Shown: positions 7,261 to 16,980, numbered from the stretch's first letter. The stretch: 64,000 nt of DNA from Bacillus sp. FJAT-27225 (GCF_001685025.1 NZ_MAYU01000001.1:1061971-1125970), one strand, 5' to 3'. Program-made: numbers and translations. Notes: generated from the sequence alone by a model not told the origin.

Positions 7261-8323
7261 ATATGAGTATGAAGAAAAAATGTTGCCTTTGATTTGTTCT
7301 CTCTCTTTTTTTTATATGTTTAAGCAAGAAGATGTAATTAAACTTAAATTATCAGATATAGACTTAGAAAAACAGCTAATAAGAAATTTTAGGCGAACAG
7401 AAGAAAATTCCGACTTAGTTGAATGGCTTTCATTAAACGATGTAACGGTTAAGTATTTAAAAACATATTTGACTTATCGCCAAACGCTTCATTATCCAAA
7501 TGATTCGTTATTGGTAATGGATAATGCACCATTGGATAATACCAAGATAAACAAATTGTTTAATTGCTTTGAGCGAAGAGATAATAAAGTGCTCTTTGGG
7601 AACAAGAAGTTACATCAAAGTTTACTTACTCGCAGTATGATGCTTTACATACTTATCTCCACTAATGGAAAAGGTCTTTATCAAATCTTATTAGAACAAG
7701 ATATGAATACTGCCTTGGATCATGCGTTTAACGAATATTTGTCGATTATTCGTACTGAAAACAAGAACGAATTGTACGACCGTTATAACATTGAGGAAAT
7801 CTTAGCTAAGAAAAAAAGAGCAGTAAATTTTGGCTCCTATTCAGAATTGAATGACGTTAACCAAATTGATATAGGAGATTACGACATGAATAACAATAGA
7901 AACCTTGAAAATAATAAAGTAACTATTCAACGATTGGTTCGAGATAGTAAGATTAGTCGAAATTTACGGAAACAGTATGACAATCAATGCCAATTGTGTG
8001 GTTATAGATTACGCAAATCTAACGGTGAGTATTATTCTGAGGCTCATCATATTCAACCGTACAACAAGGTTCATCGAGGAGACGATAGTAGCCATAATTT
8101 AATTGTGTTGTGTCCAAATTGTCATACTCAATTCGATGATTTATATTATGCGATTCATCCTGTAACTCAAAAGATACATTGTATATTTGGAGAAGACGAT
8201 CAGTACCATTTAGAGATGTTGGCAATGAAAGAAGAACATATTTTAAATAGTAAATACTTAGAATATACATGGAAGTTGTTTGAAGAAAAGCAAAAGACAT
8301 TAGAAAGTAATGTTGTTCTATAA
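7247..8323 (+). CDS. Degenerate integrase-like domain fused to an HNH endonuclease (second part of a split gene)
   Basis: The frame opens at a GTG overlapping the upstream stop by 14 bp. Residues 5-165 look like an integrase catalytic fold (LICSLSFFYMFKQEDVIKLKLSDIDL, partly quoted by position), but the usual first Arg is absent and no proper HxxR is present. Residues 230-300 are an HNH nuclease with zinc knuckles: Cys248/Cys251, His267-His268, Asn284, Cys289/Cys292-His293. So recombinase chemistry is probably lost and HNH cleavage kept. Either the two parts are joined by a +1 shift at TTT-TAG, or the downstream part is translated separately by reinitiation, or the gene is broken. Confidence 0.65.
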   Translation: MINFRYEYEEKMLPLICSLSFFYMFKQEDVIKLKLSDIDLEKQLIRNFRRTEENSDLVEWLSLNDVTVKYLKTYLTYRQTLHYPNDSLLVMDNAPLDNTKINKLFNCFERRDNKVLFGNKKLHQSLLTRSMMLYILISTNGKGLYQILLEQDMNTALDHAFNEYLSIIRTENKNELYDRYNIEEILAKKKRAVNFGSYSELNDVNQIDIGDYDMNNNRNLENNKVTIQRLVRDSKISRNLRKQYDNQCQLCGYRLRKSNGEYYSEAHHIQPYNKVHRGDDSSHNLIVLCPNCHTQFDDLYYAIHPVTQKIHCIFGEDDQYHLEMLAMKEEHILNSKYLEYTWKLFEEKQKTLESNVVL

Positions 8324-8395
8324 TGGGGAAAAATTCACTTCACTTTTTTACTTTGTAATATTTGTACTTGAACAAACTGGTGCGTTAATCCATGA

Positions 8396-8443
8396 AGGAT
8401 TAGCCGCCTTTTTATTGAATTCCATATTGAACAAACGGGGCAG
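8396..8443 (-). repeat. Island dispersed repeat, copy 2 (inverted)
   Basis: Read on the minus strand it begins CTGCCCCGTTTGTTCAATA like copy 1, continues GGAATTCAATAAAAAGGCGG and ends CTAATCCT. Confidence 0.65.
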
Positions 8444-8468
8444 TTTATTGAAAAACATGGAAATTATA

Positions 8469-8508
8469 AAGGGACATTCCCTTATTTCTGAGGAATTGTC
8501 CCTTTTCC
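8469..8508 (+). terminator. Terminator after the HNH gene
   Basis: AAGGGACATTCC pairs with GGAATTGTCCCTT (one bulge), followed by TTCCTT. Confidence 0.65.
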
Positions 8509-8670
8509 TTAAAGCTTAGTACCTATGTGTGTTATAAATAAACATTTTTTTGTGAAAGTAAGTGTTAAAACTCACGTTTAAAAAGCAGTAATTTAGCGAA
8601 GAAATAGCTAAATTTTAATTATATATCCATTTTAAGAAATCATCTCGATACCATAGTATTCGAAACGTTT

Positions 8671-9513
8671 TTACCTTAACGGACCTTCTAACCAAAATTT
8701 TCGAATAATATTATTAATGTTAGGTTTTTTTTCAAATAACATTGTGTAAATTTCATATAGATTATTTTTATTTAAATCTACCTTGTTTTTGAGTTCAGAA
8801 TATATTATAGAAAAAGGATTTAAAAACATTACCACCCCACCTGATAGTTTTCTTGATAATATTGGTTTAGAATCATTACCAACTTCCCATTTTACCGATG
8901 GATTATCCTTTGTACACACTTCTCCGAAATACATGCCTACAAGACGAATGGTTTCAATCATCCCTCCGTTTAGAGAAACGTCATCTTCACCAATTAGCTT
9001 ATAAGCCCAAACAGTGTAATTTGTAATAAGGTCAGTGTTTTGTTTTTTGATAATAGGATTAATATATGAATTATTCTTTTCATTTATTTTGCTTATTTCA
9101 AGGGTCCAATCCCATAAATTAATTAATGACTTTGGAGAAAAGTCTAATTCTCCTGAGCCATTAGTAAATTTGTATGTGTTTTTCAATGTTAACATCGAAG
9201 ATTCATACTTATTGAGAAACCAATCAAGGTGCTCAGTTGCCTCTTTTTCTGACATTTTTTCAAATGGAATTATATTTCTAAAGTCAGACTCATTCCAAGT
9301 TGACCAATCGAGAATAATATACCATTGTTCCTGATGTGGTAAGGTACTATCATACATCAAAGTAGCTTCCCATTGATTATCATCTTCAATTGCGATAACC
9401 TTTTGCCCTTCATTTAAGTTTAAATCCTTAACTTGTTGTTTAGTGATTATTGGATCATTATTTTTATTTAACCAATTCCTATCAACGACTAGTAAAGGAA
9501 GATTATTATTCAT
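8671..9513 (-). CDS. Unknown protein, 280 aa, second gene of a two-gene unit
   Basis: The ATG at 9513 starts immediately after the stop of the upstream gene, so the pair is tightly coupled. The product is acidic, Asn-rich and Trp-rich (several WYIILDWSTW-like stretches), without signal peptide or membrane segments, typical of a soluble cytoplasmic partner such as an immunity protein or antitoxin, but no family is recognised. The Asn/Lys-rich composition follows the AT-richness of the island. A toxin/immunity or defence role is inferred only from size, coupling and context. Confidence 0.65.
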   Translation of the reverse strand: MNNNLPLLVVDRNWLNKNNDPIITKQQVKDLNLNEGQKVIAIEDDNQWEATLMYDSTLPHQEQWYIILDWSTWNESDFRNIIPFEKMSEKEATEHLDWFLNKYESSMLTLKNTYKFTNGSGELDFSPKSLINLWDWTLEISKINEKNNSYINPIIKKQNTDLITNYTVWAYKLIGEDDVSLNGGMIETIRLVGMYFGEVCTKDNPSVKWEVGNDSKPILSRKLSGGVVMFLNPFSIIYSELKNKVDLNKNNLYEIYTMLFEKKPNINNIIRKFWLEGPLR

Positions 9514-9873
9514 TTACTTCACCTCAAATAAAGGATTGAAAATTGTCTCGAATAAAGTTGATAGCTTTTGAGAAGTTATACTATCCAGAAGACCAAAGCA
9601 TTCTATTGAAGCATGTACGGGATTAGGTAATGGGTCTTCAATAGGAGAACTAATTACTTCCCATTTGTTTAAACGTATATTTCCAACTGTAGTTACAGAG
9701 ACTTTTTTATATCCCTCTATGGGTCCGTACTTGCATAATTCCTTAACAGAGTAACCATTAGCAGAGTTAACTGATATGTGATATTGTGGGTCTCTCTCTT
9801 GAGCTTTGATCAATGTTTCTGCTGCACAAACCCCTCCTCTTACTACATAAGCTTCATTATTCATCTTAGGCAT
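9514..9873 (-). CDS. Unknown protein, 119 aa, first gene of a two-gene unit
   Basis: The ATG at 9873 lies behind an AAAGGAT ribosome site. The compact soluble protein (starting MPKMNNEAYVVRGGVC) has conserved-looking short motifs VRGGVC near residue 12 and a Gly/Tyr-rich middle (YGPIEGYKKVSV). It is the promoter-proximal partner of the 280-aa gene, with zero intergenic bases. Size and arrangement would suit a small toxin or effector domain followed by its immunity protein, but no catalytic motif can be assigned. Confidence 0.6.
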   Translation of the reverse strand: MPKMNNEAYVVRGGVCAAETLIKAQERDPQYHISVNSANGYSVKELCKYGPIEGYKKVSVTTVGNIRLNKWEVISSPIEDPLPNPVHASIECFGLLDSITSQKLSTLFETIFNPLFEVK

Positions 9874-10363
9874 TCGTTACAATCCTTTCCCTAATTGCAA
9901 GTATTATATATTTTTACAGTAAAATTATAACAAATAATGTATATAATTACTTATCAAAAATTGCATACAGTACATTTAAGAGTGCATTAAATGAATAGGT
10001 TTGGAAAATAAAGGGAATTTTAACAAAATGAGCATAGGTGACCTCTAGACCAGAGCACAGCAAATATTTGATTTAATCTACACTGTTGACTCTTACGAAG
10101 TAAAACTTCCAGCCTATCGATGAATAGGCTAAAGAAATTTTCATTACAACTTTTTAATTTCAAGTTTGTAAAGAATTGTACTTAAAGTATCTGGTGCTTA
10201 TCTTCAATAAGATTTCAAACAAGGGTCATTTCAGGGCCCTTGTTTTATGGTCATTATCAACAATATTATTCACCATAGCTAATACTTAATATTGAAAACA
10301 CATATATTGATTCTAAAATAAAAGGATGCTAGGACTCAGAAAGTCTTAGCACCATTTTATTAT
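9874..10363. other. Intergenic region between the unknown pair and the recombinases
   Basis: 490 bp. The first 90 bp are very AT-rich and contain TATAAT-like boxes that could serve the minus-strand unknown pair. Two hairpins lie at 10219-10246 (ACAAGGG/CCCTTGT followed by TTTT on the plus strand) and 10325-10352 (recombinase terminator). No gene seen. Confidence 0.4.
10325..10352 (-). terminator. Terminator of the recombinase operon
   Basis: On the minus strand GGTGCTAAGACT pairs with AGTCCTAGCATC (one wobble) around a short loop, followed by CTTTTATTTT. It lies just after the recombinase stop. Confidence 0.7.
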
Positions 10364-11974
10364 TCATTGCAAATCACCCAGCTGAATTAGTCCTCTTTGA
10401 TTTAAATCAACATTAGCAATTATGTCATACGCATACTCATTACTTTTCTCGCTAATGGTTCTAATACTAATTTTATTCAATAAAAACAAAAACAATTTTC
10501 TGATCTCTGGCTGATCTAGTTCATACTCAAAACTAGTTAATTCTTTCGTGATTTCTTTAAAATTGCCCACATCCCCGTAAGAAAAATAAAGTTGCTGTTT
10601 TTCTCTGAGTTCTTTTTCAATTTCGTCTTCAAGCAATGCTATTTTCTTATTAACAGTGATTCTATATTGGACTAGTGCATGTTGCAGTTCATCTGGTTCA
10701 GAAAGTTTCTGTATTAATTCTAATTGCTTGCTTTCGACCTGCTTTAATTCATCCAAGCATAAAACTAATTCAGCTTTATAGGAACTCACAGACTTGTCAA
10801 TTTCTTCGATTTTCCCCTGTATCTTCTCCATAATATTTTTTTGGAGGTCATCCTTAGGGATAGTGTGATAATTATAGTGCCAGCCACTCATAATTTGTTC
10901 AAACAGTTCCTCGTCTACAATTGATGCTCTCCATTTTTGTTTGCAAGATGTACAAATATACATTCTTCGGTTGGGGCGAGAATCTTTACTATCTTTTCCT
11001 GAGGTGTAATTTTTCCCTTTCACTTTCGAGTCGCAATCCTTGCAAAAAAGAATGTCGATGAATAAGTATGGTGAGATATACTTATTCTTCATAACTTCTC
11101 TGCTTTTTTTCTTTTCATAAATTTCCATACATGCGTCCCACACTTCTTCGGATATGGCAGGATTAATTGCATCACACTTTCCCTTTGTCCATTCACTTCT
11201 TTCCTGTATTGAGTTACCTGAACCAGGTACTATCCTATGGCTTGTGGTATACCCCGCATAGTAAGGGTTAGTTATAATTGCTTTAATATTGCCTGCAACC
11301 CACTTACCTGACCCTTTTTCAGGATGTTTAGGATATCCCTCGTTCATTAAAGATGCTATACGTTTAAATCCATATCCTCTTCGGTATAAGCTGAAGATTT
11401 GCTTTACATTCTTAATTTGAAGAGGGATTTGAACCATAATGCTTTTTTCTTCATCATCTAAAACATATCTATAACCATAAGGGAGATTGCCTCCTTGCCA
11501 TTTACCCTTTGCAGTATTCGATTTGTAGGTGTCACTTGTTCTTATCCGAGTATTTTCTGATTCCATTGAACTCAGCCCAATCTCCACCATAATCTCCGTT
11601 GGACTGTCTGTGGTGTAAAGTTTTTCAGATTCCGCCAAAATGATTGGAATACCCAATTCCCGAAACTCCCCCCAGAGAATCATATGCTGGTCAATTTTTC
11701 TAGCTAATCGATCAGCTTTATACACGATCACACAATCAAACTTACGGTCTTTCGCATCTTTACGTAGCCGTTGAAGATCTGTTCTATTGTCCATATTCTT
11801 CTTCTTAAAGGCTGACTTCTTGTCAATGTACTCATCAACCATCGTAATCCCATGTTTTTTGGCGAATTCAAAACAAACATGACGTTGGGTTTCTACCTTT
11901 TGACCTTTTGTTGAGTGGCGGCCGTAAAAAACTCCTTTAAGATTTTCTTGCTTCAAAAATTCAGCCAAATTCAT
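10364..11974 (-). CDS. Large serine recombinase, 536 aa (distal gene of the pair)
   Basis: Its ATGA overlaps the stop of the upstream recombinase. A 13-residue N-terminal extension precedes the resolvase domain with the catalytic Y-x-R-x-S (Tyr17, Arg19, Ser21). The active-site arginine region VYKADRLARK is present. The recombinase domain follows, with a zinc ribbon of the type CKDC ... CTSC around residues 310-350 and a coiled coil in the last third (about 390-480), all as in phiC31/TP901-type integrases. These enzymes integrate and excise DNA between short attP/attB sites. Together with its partner it is the best candidate for moving the element in gerE. The paired arrangement is reminiscent of ccrA-ccrB of SCC elements. 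Confidence 0.93.
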   Translation of the reverse strand: MNLAEFLKQENLKGVFYGRHSTKGQKVETQRHVCFEFAKKHGITMVDEYIDKKSAFKKKNMDNRTDLQRLRKDAKDRKFDCVIVYKADRLARKIDQHMILWGEFRELGIPIILAESEKLYTTDSPTEIMVEIGLSSMESENTRIRTSDTYKSNTAKGKWQGGNLPYGYRYVLDDEEKSIMVQIPLQIKNVKQIFSLYRRGYGFKRIASLMNEGYPKHPEKGSGKWVAGNIKAIITNPYYAGYTTSHRIVPGSGNSIQERSEWTKGKCDAINPAISEEVWDACMEIYEKKKSREVMKNKYISPYLFIDILFCKDCDSKVKGKNYTSGKDSKDSRPNRRMYICTSCKQKWRASIVDEELFEQIMSGWHYNYHTIPKDDLQKNIMEKIQGKIEEIDKSVSSYKAELVLCLDELKQVESKQLELIQKLSEPDELQHALVQYRITVNKKIALLEDEIEKELREKQQLYFSYGDVGNFKEITKELTSFEYELDQPEIRKLFLFLLNKISIRTISEKSNEYAYDIIANVDLNQRGLIQLGDLQ

Positions 11975-13464
11975 GATTTCACCTCATTTGTTTCTAAAAA
12001 AGGATGTTTAAAGATAATACGTGTAGTGTATTTGCTAATGACAATGTGGTGCACTAAATCTTGGATGAGTTCCTGTCTTTTAGAAAACGAGAGGGTACTC
12101 CATAATGCATCTTTAAGAATGTACTCTCTAATTTCTTTAATTAGATTTGGCACATCAATAAACAATTCTTTTTTACTTTCAAGTTCAATAATTTCTTGTT
12201 TAATTGCTTTCATACGTCTTGAATACTCTAAAACTCTCTCCCTGTGAATATTACTGTTCTTTTCCAGCCATTTGTTGGTAACCTGAACTAACTTTTCTTC
12301 AACAGAGAGTAATTCCCTTTCCATTTGTGTTTTTAATTTTGTGATTTCCTTTATATTTTTCCTCAGCTGATTAGAGTACAATTTATCAAAGCCTTTCTTT
12401 AACAATTCAGAGAAAAACTCCTGGCACCTTAAATAAACCTCATGTTCAATTTCTTGAGTTACTATTACAACATTGTGATTTTTGCATTCGTAGGTCGGAT
12501 AAGGCTTTTTGTCTTTAACTCGTTGACTTGTAATTAAGGGCATTTGCAATTTAATCTCACCCGTCTTTTCCTTTTCTGCTAAAATTTCCGCATCACAATA
12601 CTCGCAAAAGAGTAAATCAGACAGCAAGTAATCGAAGTGTTCCTTTGTTTTTTGTGGTTTTCTTCTCTTATTAATTAGATTTTGAGCAAGTTCAAAATCT
12701 TCTTTACTAATAATGGCTAAATCGTCAACCGATTTCTGAGCAGGCTGATTATGGAACATGGCAATTCTTAAACCCATATAAATCGGATTGGCAAGAACCT
12801 CGGAAACTTCGTTTCGAGTCCAGTTTTTTTCTCCTCTTTTAATACCATCAGTTGTTAATTTTTCGGCTAGCTTTTGAAAGTTTTTATACTTGTCTGTATT
12901 CCATTCACTGAATATGGATTTAACCGTAACCAGTTCGTTCTCATTTCTTAGGATTTTGGTTTTCTCCTTATTTGTTGAGTAACCATAAGGTACATACCCT
13001 ATCGTCTTTCCACTTAGAAAATTACTCAATTTTGTATCCATTATACGCATGTTAATTTGTTCTCCATCACGCTGATTCATAACACCTATGAATAACTCAA
13101 TTAGTTCACCAAATACATCAAATCTCATCGGAGGTTCATTCTCCGCGATAAAAAGAACTTCGACGTTATAACGTTTAAATAGATTATAGAGTTCCAGATG
13201 CTCCTCGACCTTCCGTGCCAAACGATCCCTTTTATAGACTATTAGTCTTCCAATTTTGCCTTTGCGTATTTCAGTCATTAATTGACTCATCTGAGGCCTT
13301 TCAGTTAGCTTGTTTTTTCTTGCAGAAACGAAAGGCTCTGGAAACTCAACATCAATCAATATGCCTTTTTTCAAGGCAAATTGATTGATGTTATATTGCT
13401 GTGCAGGTACTGAATCCTCTTGAAGTTTTGTTGAACTTCGATAATAGGCTGCTGTTTGCTTCAT
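11971..13464 (-). CDS. Large serine recombinase, 497 aa (proximal gene of the pair)
   Basis: The ATG at 13464 follows GAGGTG. The catalytic motif AYYRSS gives Tyr7-Arg9-Ser11, with arginines in VYKRDRLARKVEEH. A DNA-binding recombinase domain follows (WTRNEVSEVLANPIYMG) and then a Cys-pair (LLFCEYC) near residue 285. A paired coiled coil (about 360-440) completes the large serine integrase layout. Both this protein and the downstream one keep their catalytic residues, so neither is an obvious dead copy. Translational coupling (4-bp overlap) implies stoichiometric production. In Bacillus, such enzymes excise skin and SPbeta in the mother cell; the same role here is inference. Confidence 0.93.
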   Translation of the reverse strand: MKQTAAYYRSSTKLQEDSVPAQQYNINQFALKKGILIDVEFPEPFVSARKNKLTERPQMSQLMTEIRKGKIGRLIVYKRDRLARKVEEHLELYNLFKRYNVEVLFIAENEPPMRFDVFGELIELFIGVMNQRDGEQINMRIMDTKLSNFLSGKTIGYVPYGYSTNKEKTKILRNENELVTVKSIFSEWNTDKYKNFQKLAEKLTTDGIKRGEKNWTRNEVSEVLANPIYMGLRIAMFHNQPAQKSVDDLAIISKEDFELAQNLINKRRKPQKTKEHFDYLLSDLLFCEYCDAEILAEKEKTGEIKLQMPLITSQRVKDKKPYPTYECKNHNVVIVTQEIEHEVYLRCQEFFSELLKKGFDKLYSNQLRKNIKEITKLKTQMERELLSVEEKLVQVTNKWLEKNSNIHRERVLEYSRRMKAIKQEIIELESKKELFIDVPNLIKEIREYILKDALWSTLSFSKRQELIQDLVHHIVISKYTTRIIFKHPFLETNEVKS

Positions 13465-13495
13465 ATAACCACCTCACTGGAAAATTATTTATTTA

Positions 13496-13636
13496 TTAAT
13501 CTTTATTCTTACCTTTGCTTAAAAAATGCTTCATTGTAACATCCATAAATACATTCATCCATTCTTTGGCAGCTTCAGGATCATGAACGTATTGAATTGA
13601 AGTAATTTTGTTTTTTGGTCTCTTTGATTTTGTCAT
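13496..13636 (-). CDS. Small basic protein, 46 aa, ahead of the recombinases
   Basis: AGGAG 8 bp before the ATG at 13636 fixes the start. The product (starting MTKSKRPKNK) has a basic N terminus, a helical middle (PEAAKEWMNVFMDVTMKHFL) and a basic tail. It is the first gene of the unit with the two recombinases, 31 bp upstream. Size, charge and place would suit a recombination directionality factor (SprB of SPbeta is 58 aa), but no homology could be established. Confidence 0.6.
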   Translation of the reverse strand: MTKSKRPKNKITSIQYVHDPEAAKEWMNVFMDVTMKHFLSKGKNKD

Positions 13637-13713
13637 TATAAAGTCTCCTTTTGTCTTTGCTGCGATAGGGGGGGATAGGCACACTTTATACTATGCGGTT
13701 TCATTTTACGATA

Positions 13714-13748
13714 TTCACTTTCGTGAACATTATATTCATTTTTATGAA
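13714..13748. promoter_or_regulatory. Twin 14-bp dyads, probable operator of the recombinase operon
   Basis: TTCACTTTCGTGAA (13714-13727) and TTCATTTTTATGAA (13735-13748) share the pattern TTCAY-N4-RTGAA. Their starts are 21 bp apart, two DNA turns, so dimers would bind on the same face. They lie about 80-110 bp upstream of the small ORF leading the recombinase genes, in the promoter region. Confidence 0.6.
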
Positions 13749-13757
13749 CGTTTAGGC

Positions 13758-13787
13758 AAAAAAAAGAACCAAACCATTGGGTTTGGA
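13758..13787 (-). terminator. Terminator of the hsdMSR operon
   Basis: On the minus strand CCAAACC pairs with GGTTTGG around a 4-nt loop and is followed by TTCTTTTTTTT. It lies about 95 bp after the hsdR stop and separates this operon from the recombinase unit. Confidence 0.8.
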
Positions 13788-13881
13788 TCCCCTAAAGCAC
13801 TACGGAGTTCAAACAGTGGATAGTTTACATCCTCTGTGCAGCATAAATTTCAGGTTTACTATATTGTTTTGATACAAAAAA

Positions 13882-16800
13882 TCAATATTTCAAATCAAAC
13901 TCTAACTGTGCCATTAATTCAGCTTGTTTTATAACAGTTTCAACAGCTTCCTTTTGTAAATCTGGTGGATAGCCATACTTTTTAAGCAGTCTTCTTACTG
14001 TAACACGCATCTTTGCACGAGCAGACTCTCGCAAGTTCCAATCTATACTCATATTTTCTTTAATTGACTTTGTAAGTTCATGTGCAATGAGTTTAAGCGT
14101 ATCATCACCCAATACTTGTTCAGCAGTTTCATGTGATGCTAAGGCATCGTAAAATGCGATTTCCTCTTTGATCAGTCCAGCCTGTTCCCCACGTTTATAA
14201 GCTGTATCCATCTCTTTTGCTAACGCAATCAGTTCCTCTATAACTTTTGACGTTTCAATTGCTCTTTTATTATATTTATTTAATGCTCCTGACAACATCT
14301 CAGAAAATTTACGTGCTTGAATCAAATTTACACGTTGTACACTTTTCACCTTGCCATTTAACAAACGATTTAATAATTCAACTGCCAAATTTTTATGTGG
14401 CATTGCCTTCACATCTTCTAAGAACTTGTCAGATAAAATGGATATATCGGGATTCTCTAATCCTAACGATTCATAAATATCGATTACTTCTTCTGAAATC
14501 ACAGACTTAGAAATTAGCTGATTCAATTGTGCTTCCATTTGAGCGTTCGTTTTCTTTTTACTGCCATCCCCTATACTTTTTACAAGGCTTGCTTTTACCG
14601 CTTTAAAGAAGCCAATTTCCGCATTCAGTTCTTGTGCTTCTTCGGTAGTCGCACATAGAGCAAATGCTTTTGATAGTTCCGTTACAGTGTTGAGAAATCG
14701 CTTCTTTTCATCCTCACCAAGACCTAAAATATAATCCATTGTTGAGATGATAGCATTCATCCGTTCAGTTGATTTACTGGATAAATAGCCACTATAATCA
14801 TGTTGATGGAGCATTTCAACAAGGATTTCATGCTTTTCAAGCATAATATTAACCGCTACGGATGTATCCACACCTGCTGTTGCTTTGTCACTTTCAGTGT
14901 ATTGATGAAGTGCTTCCTTTAAGTTTTCCGCAATACCAATATAGTCAACAATTAAACCACCAGGCTTGTCCTTAAATACACGGTTGACCCTTGCAATTGC
15001 CTGCATCAAATTATGCCCTTTCATCGGCTTATCAATATACATCGTATTCATTGAAGGAACATCAAAACCTGTGAGCCACATGTCTCGAACTATGACAATT
15101 TTTAAAGGATCATCAATATCTTTCATTCGCTTTGCCAGGTATTCACGTCTCTTCTTATTGCCGATGTATGGTTGCCATTCAGCAGGATCACTTGAAGAAC
15201 CAGTCATGACGATTTTTATAACCCCTTTATCATCGTCATCGGAATGCCATTCTGGTCGCAATTCCACAATTTCTTTATACAAATCGATGGCAATGCGGCG
15301 AGACATTACAACGACCATTGACTTTCCAAACATGGCATCTTGGCGTTCTTCAAAATGCATCACTACATCTTCTGCTAATCTCTTTACTCTGGATTCTGCA
15401 CCTGCTAATGCCTCTAAACGAGACCACTTTGATTTGAGCTTTTCTTTCACAGAAAGCTCTTGGTCTTCTGTTATTTCCTCGTATTCATCATCTAATTTTA
15501 AATCACTTGGTAAATCTAACGGGATGATGCGGCTTTCATAAAAGATTTTCACTGTTGCACCATCTTCAACAGCCTGTGTCATGTCATAAATGTCAATGTA
15601 ATCACCAAAAACTGCTGGTGTATTTTTGTCTGTTGCTTCGACTGGTGTTCCTGTAAAGCCAATGAAGGATGCATTTGGTAAAGCATCACGAACATATTTT
15701 GCAAAGCCATATTTTGTTTCCGCTTCATTTCCACGAACCGTTGCCCCAAATCCGTATTGACTGCGGTGAGCTTCGTCTGCCATGACAATAACATTTGAAC
15801 GGTTTGTTAAACATGGCATTTTTCCCGTATCTTCATCAGGTGCGAACTTTTGTAAGGTTGTAAAGATAATTCCTCCTGATTCAACAGACAAGATTTGAAG
15901 GAGTTCATCACGACTGTTCGCTTGGCTCGGCGTTTGCCGTAGGATGTCACTTGATATAGAGAATGTATTAAATAATTGATCATCTAAATCATTTCGGTCT
16001 GTGAGCACGACTATGGTTGGATTATTCATTGCTTGAATGAGTTTCCCCGCATAGAACACCATAGATAAGCTCTTCCCAGACCCTTGCGTATGCCAAACGA
16101 CACCGATTTTACGGTCTCCCCGAACAGCGATTTTTGCCTTTTCCACCGCTTTATTTACAGCATGAAATTGATGATAAGCCGCTAAAATTTTGTAAGTGTT
16201 CTCTCCATCTGTTTGAAATAAGATAAAATTTCGAATGATATCCATTAACCTTGATGGCTCTAACATACCTTTTAGTAATACTTCTAATTGAGAAAGTGAT
16301 CTTGGTGCAAGTTCAATACCATCAATGGTACGCCACTTCATGAAACGCTCTTCATTAGCTGTTAGAGAACCAACACGAGCATTTACACCATCACTTGTTA
16401 TTAGAAAAGAATTGTAGCGGAAAAGGGATGGGATTGTTTGCTTATAGGTTTGTAGCTGATTATACCCCTCTGAAATGCCAGTTGCTTCATTTGTAGCATT
16501 TTTCAGCTCAATGACAACTAAAGGTAGCCCATTAACGAAAACAAGCACATCAGGGCGTTTGTTTTGATTCCCTTCAATAATTGTAAACTGGTTGACTGCA
16601 ACAAAATCATTGTTCGCTGAATTTTCAAAATCAAAAAGCCATACTTTTACCGTTGGATTATATCCATCCGTACCTTGCAATTCAATATCCAACCCATCTG
16701 TTACCATGCGATGAAACTTTTGATTATTGATGACTAAATTTGGTGATTCGTTCGCTTCGATTTTTTGTATGGCAAGGTCTATTGCCTCAGTTGGAACGGT

Positions 16801-16980
16801 TGGATTAATACGATATAAAGCACCCCTCAAACGTTCTGTTAAAACTACATCCTGGTAACTATCTCTTTCAGGAGTATCCCCTTCATGTGCAATATCGGGG
16901 CCAGCCAAGATGGAATAATCCATCTCAGCTAACCATTCAAGCGTTGCTTCTTCTAAGTCCGATTCCAAGTACTTAAACAA
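13882..16980 (-). CDS. hsdR: Type I restriction enzyme, R (motor/nuclease) subunit
   Basis: 1032 residues. The N-terminal nuclease has Asp144, Glu158 and Lys160 of the PD-(D/E)xK motif (RPDVLVF then VVIELKN). The helicase part starts with Walker A HTQGSGKS near 297-304, then the DEAH box (MADEAHRSQ), FTGTP, and later helicase motifs ([10 protein letters not shown]). The C-terminal region binds the methylase core. It translocates unmethylated DNA and cuts at a distance. The start is a TTG overlapping hsdS by 8 bp. It looks complete, so the system should restrict incoming phage and plasmid DNA. Confidence 0.96.
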   Translation of the reverse strand: MFKYLESDLEEATLEWLAEMDYSILAGPDIAHEGDTPERDSYQDVVLTERLRGALYRINPTVPTEAIDLAIQKIEANESPNLVINNQKFHRMVTDGLDIELQGTDGYNPTVKVWLFDFENSANNDFVAVNQFTIIEGNQNKRPDVLVFVNGLPLVVIELKNATNEATGISEGYNQLQTYKQTIPSLFRYNSFLITSDGVNARVGSLTANEERFMKWRTIDGIELAPRSLSQLEVLLKGMLEPSRLMDIIRNFILFQTDGENTYKILAAYHQFHAVNKAVEKAKIAVRGDRKIGVVWHTQGSGKSLSMVFYAGKLIQAMNNPTIVVLTDRNDLDDQLFNTFSISSDILRQTPSQANSRDELLQILSVESGGIIFTTLQKFAPDEDTGKMPCLTNRSNVIVMADEAHRSQYGFGATVRGNEAETKYGFAKYVRDALPNASFIGFTGTPVEATDKNTPAVFGDYIDIYDMTQAVEDGATVKIFYESRIIPLDLPSDLKLDDEYEEITEDQELSVKEKLKSKWSRLEALAGAESRVKRLAEDVVMHFEERQDAMFGKSMVVVMSRRIAIDLYKEIVELRPEWHSDDDDKGVIKIVMTGSSSDPAEWQPYIGNKKRREYLAKRMKDIDDPLKIVIVRDMWLTGFDVPSMNTMYIDKPMKGHNLMQAIARVNRVFKDKPGGLIVDYIGIAENLKEALHQYTESDKATAGVDTSVAVNIMLEKHEILVEMLHQHDYSGYLSSKSTERMNAIISTMDYILGLGEDEKKRFLNTVTELSKAFALCATTEEAQELNAEIGFFKAVKASLVKSIGDGSKKKTNAQMEAQLNQLISKSVISEEVIDIYESLGLENPDISILSDKFLEDVKAMPHKNLAVELLNRLLNGKVKSVQRVNLIQARKFSEMLSGALNKYNKRAIETSKVIEELIALAKEMDTAYKRGEQAGLIKEEIAFYDALASHETAEQVLGDDTLKLIAHELTKSIKENMSIDWNLRESARAKMRVTVRRLLKKYGYPPDLQKEAVETVIKQAELMAQLEFDLKY

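Larger units (their letters stand above)
8324..8670. other. Convergent intergenic region
   Basis: 347 bp holding an inverted copy of the island repeat and a terminator; otherwise AT-rich, with no supported gene. Confidence 0.5.

Noticed and set aside
8310-8519. Short plus-strand frame after the HNH gene
   Set aside because: It consists of the dispersed repeat and a terminator hairpin and has no ribosome site.
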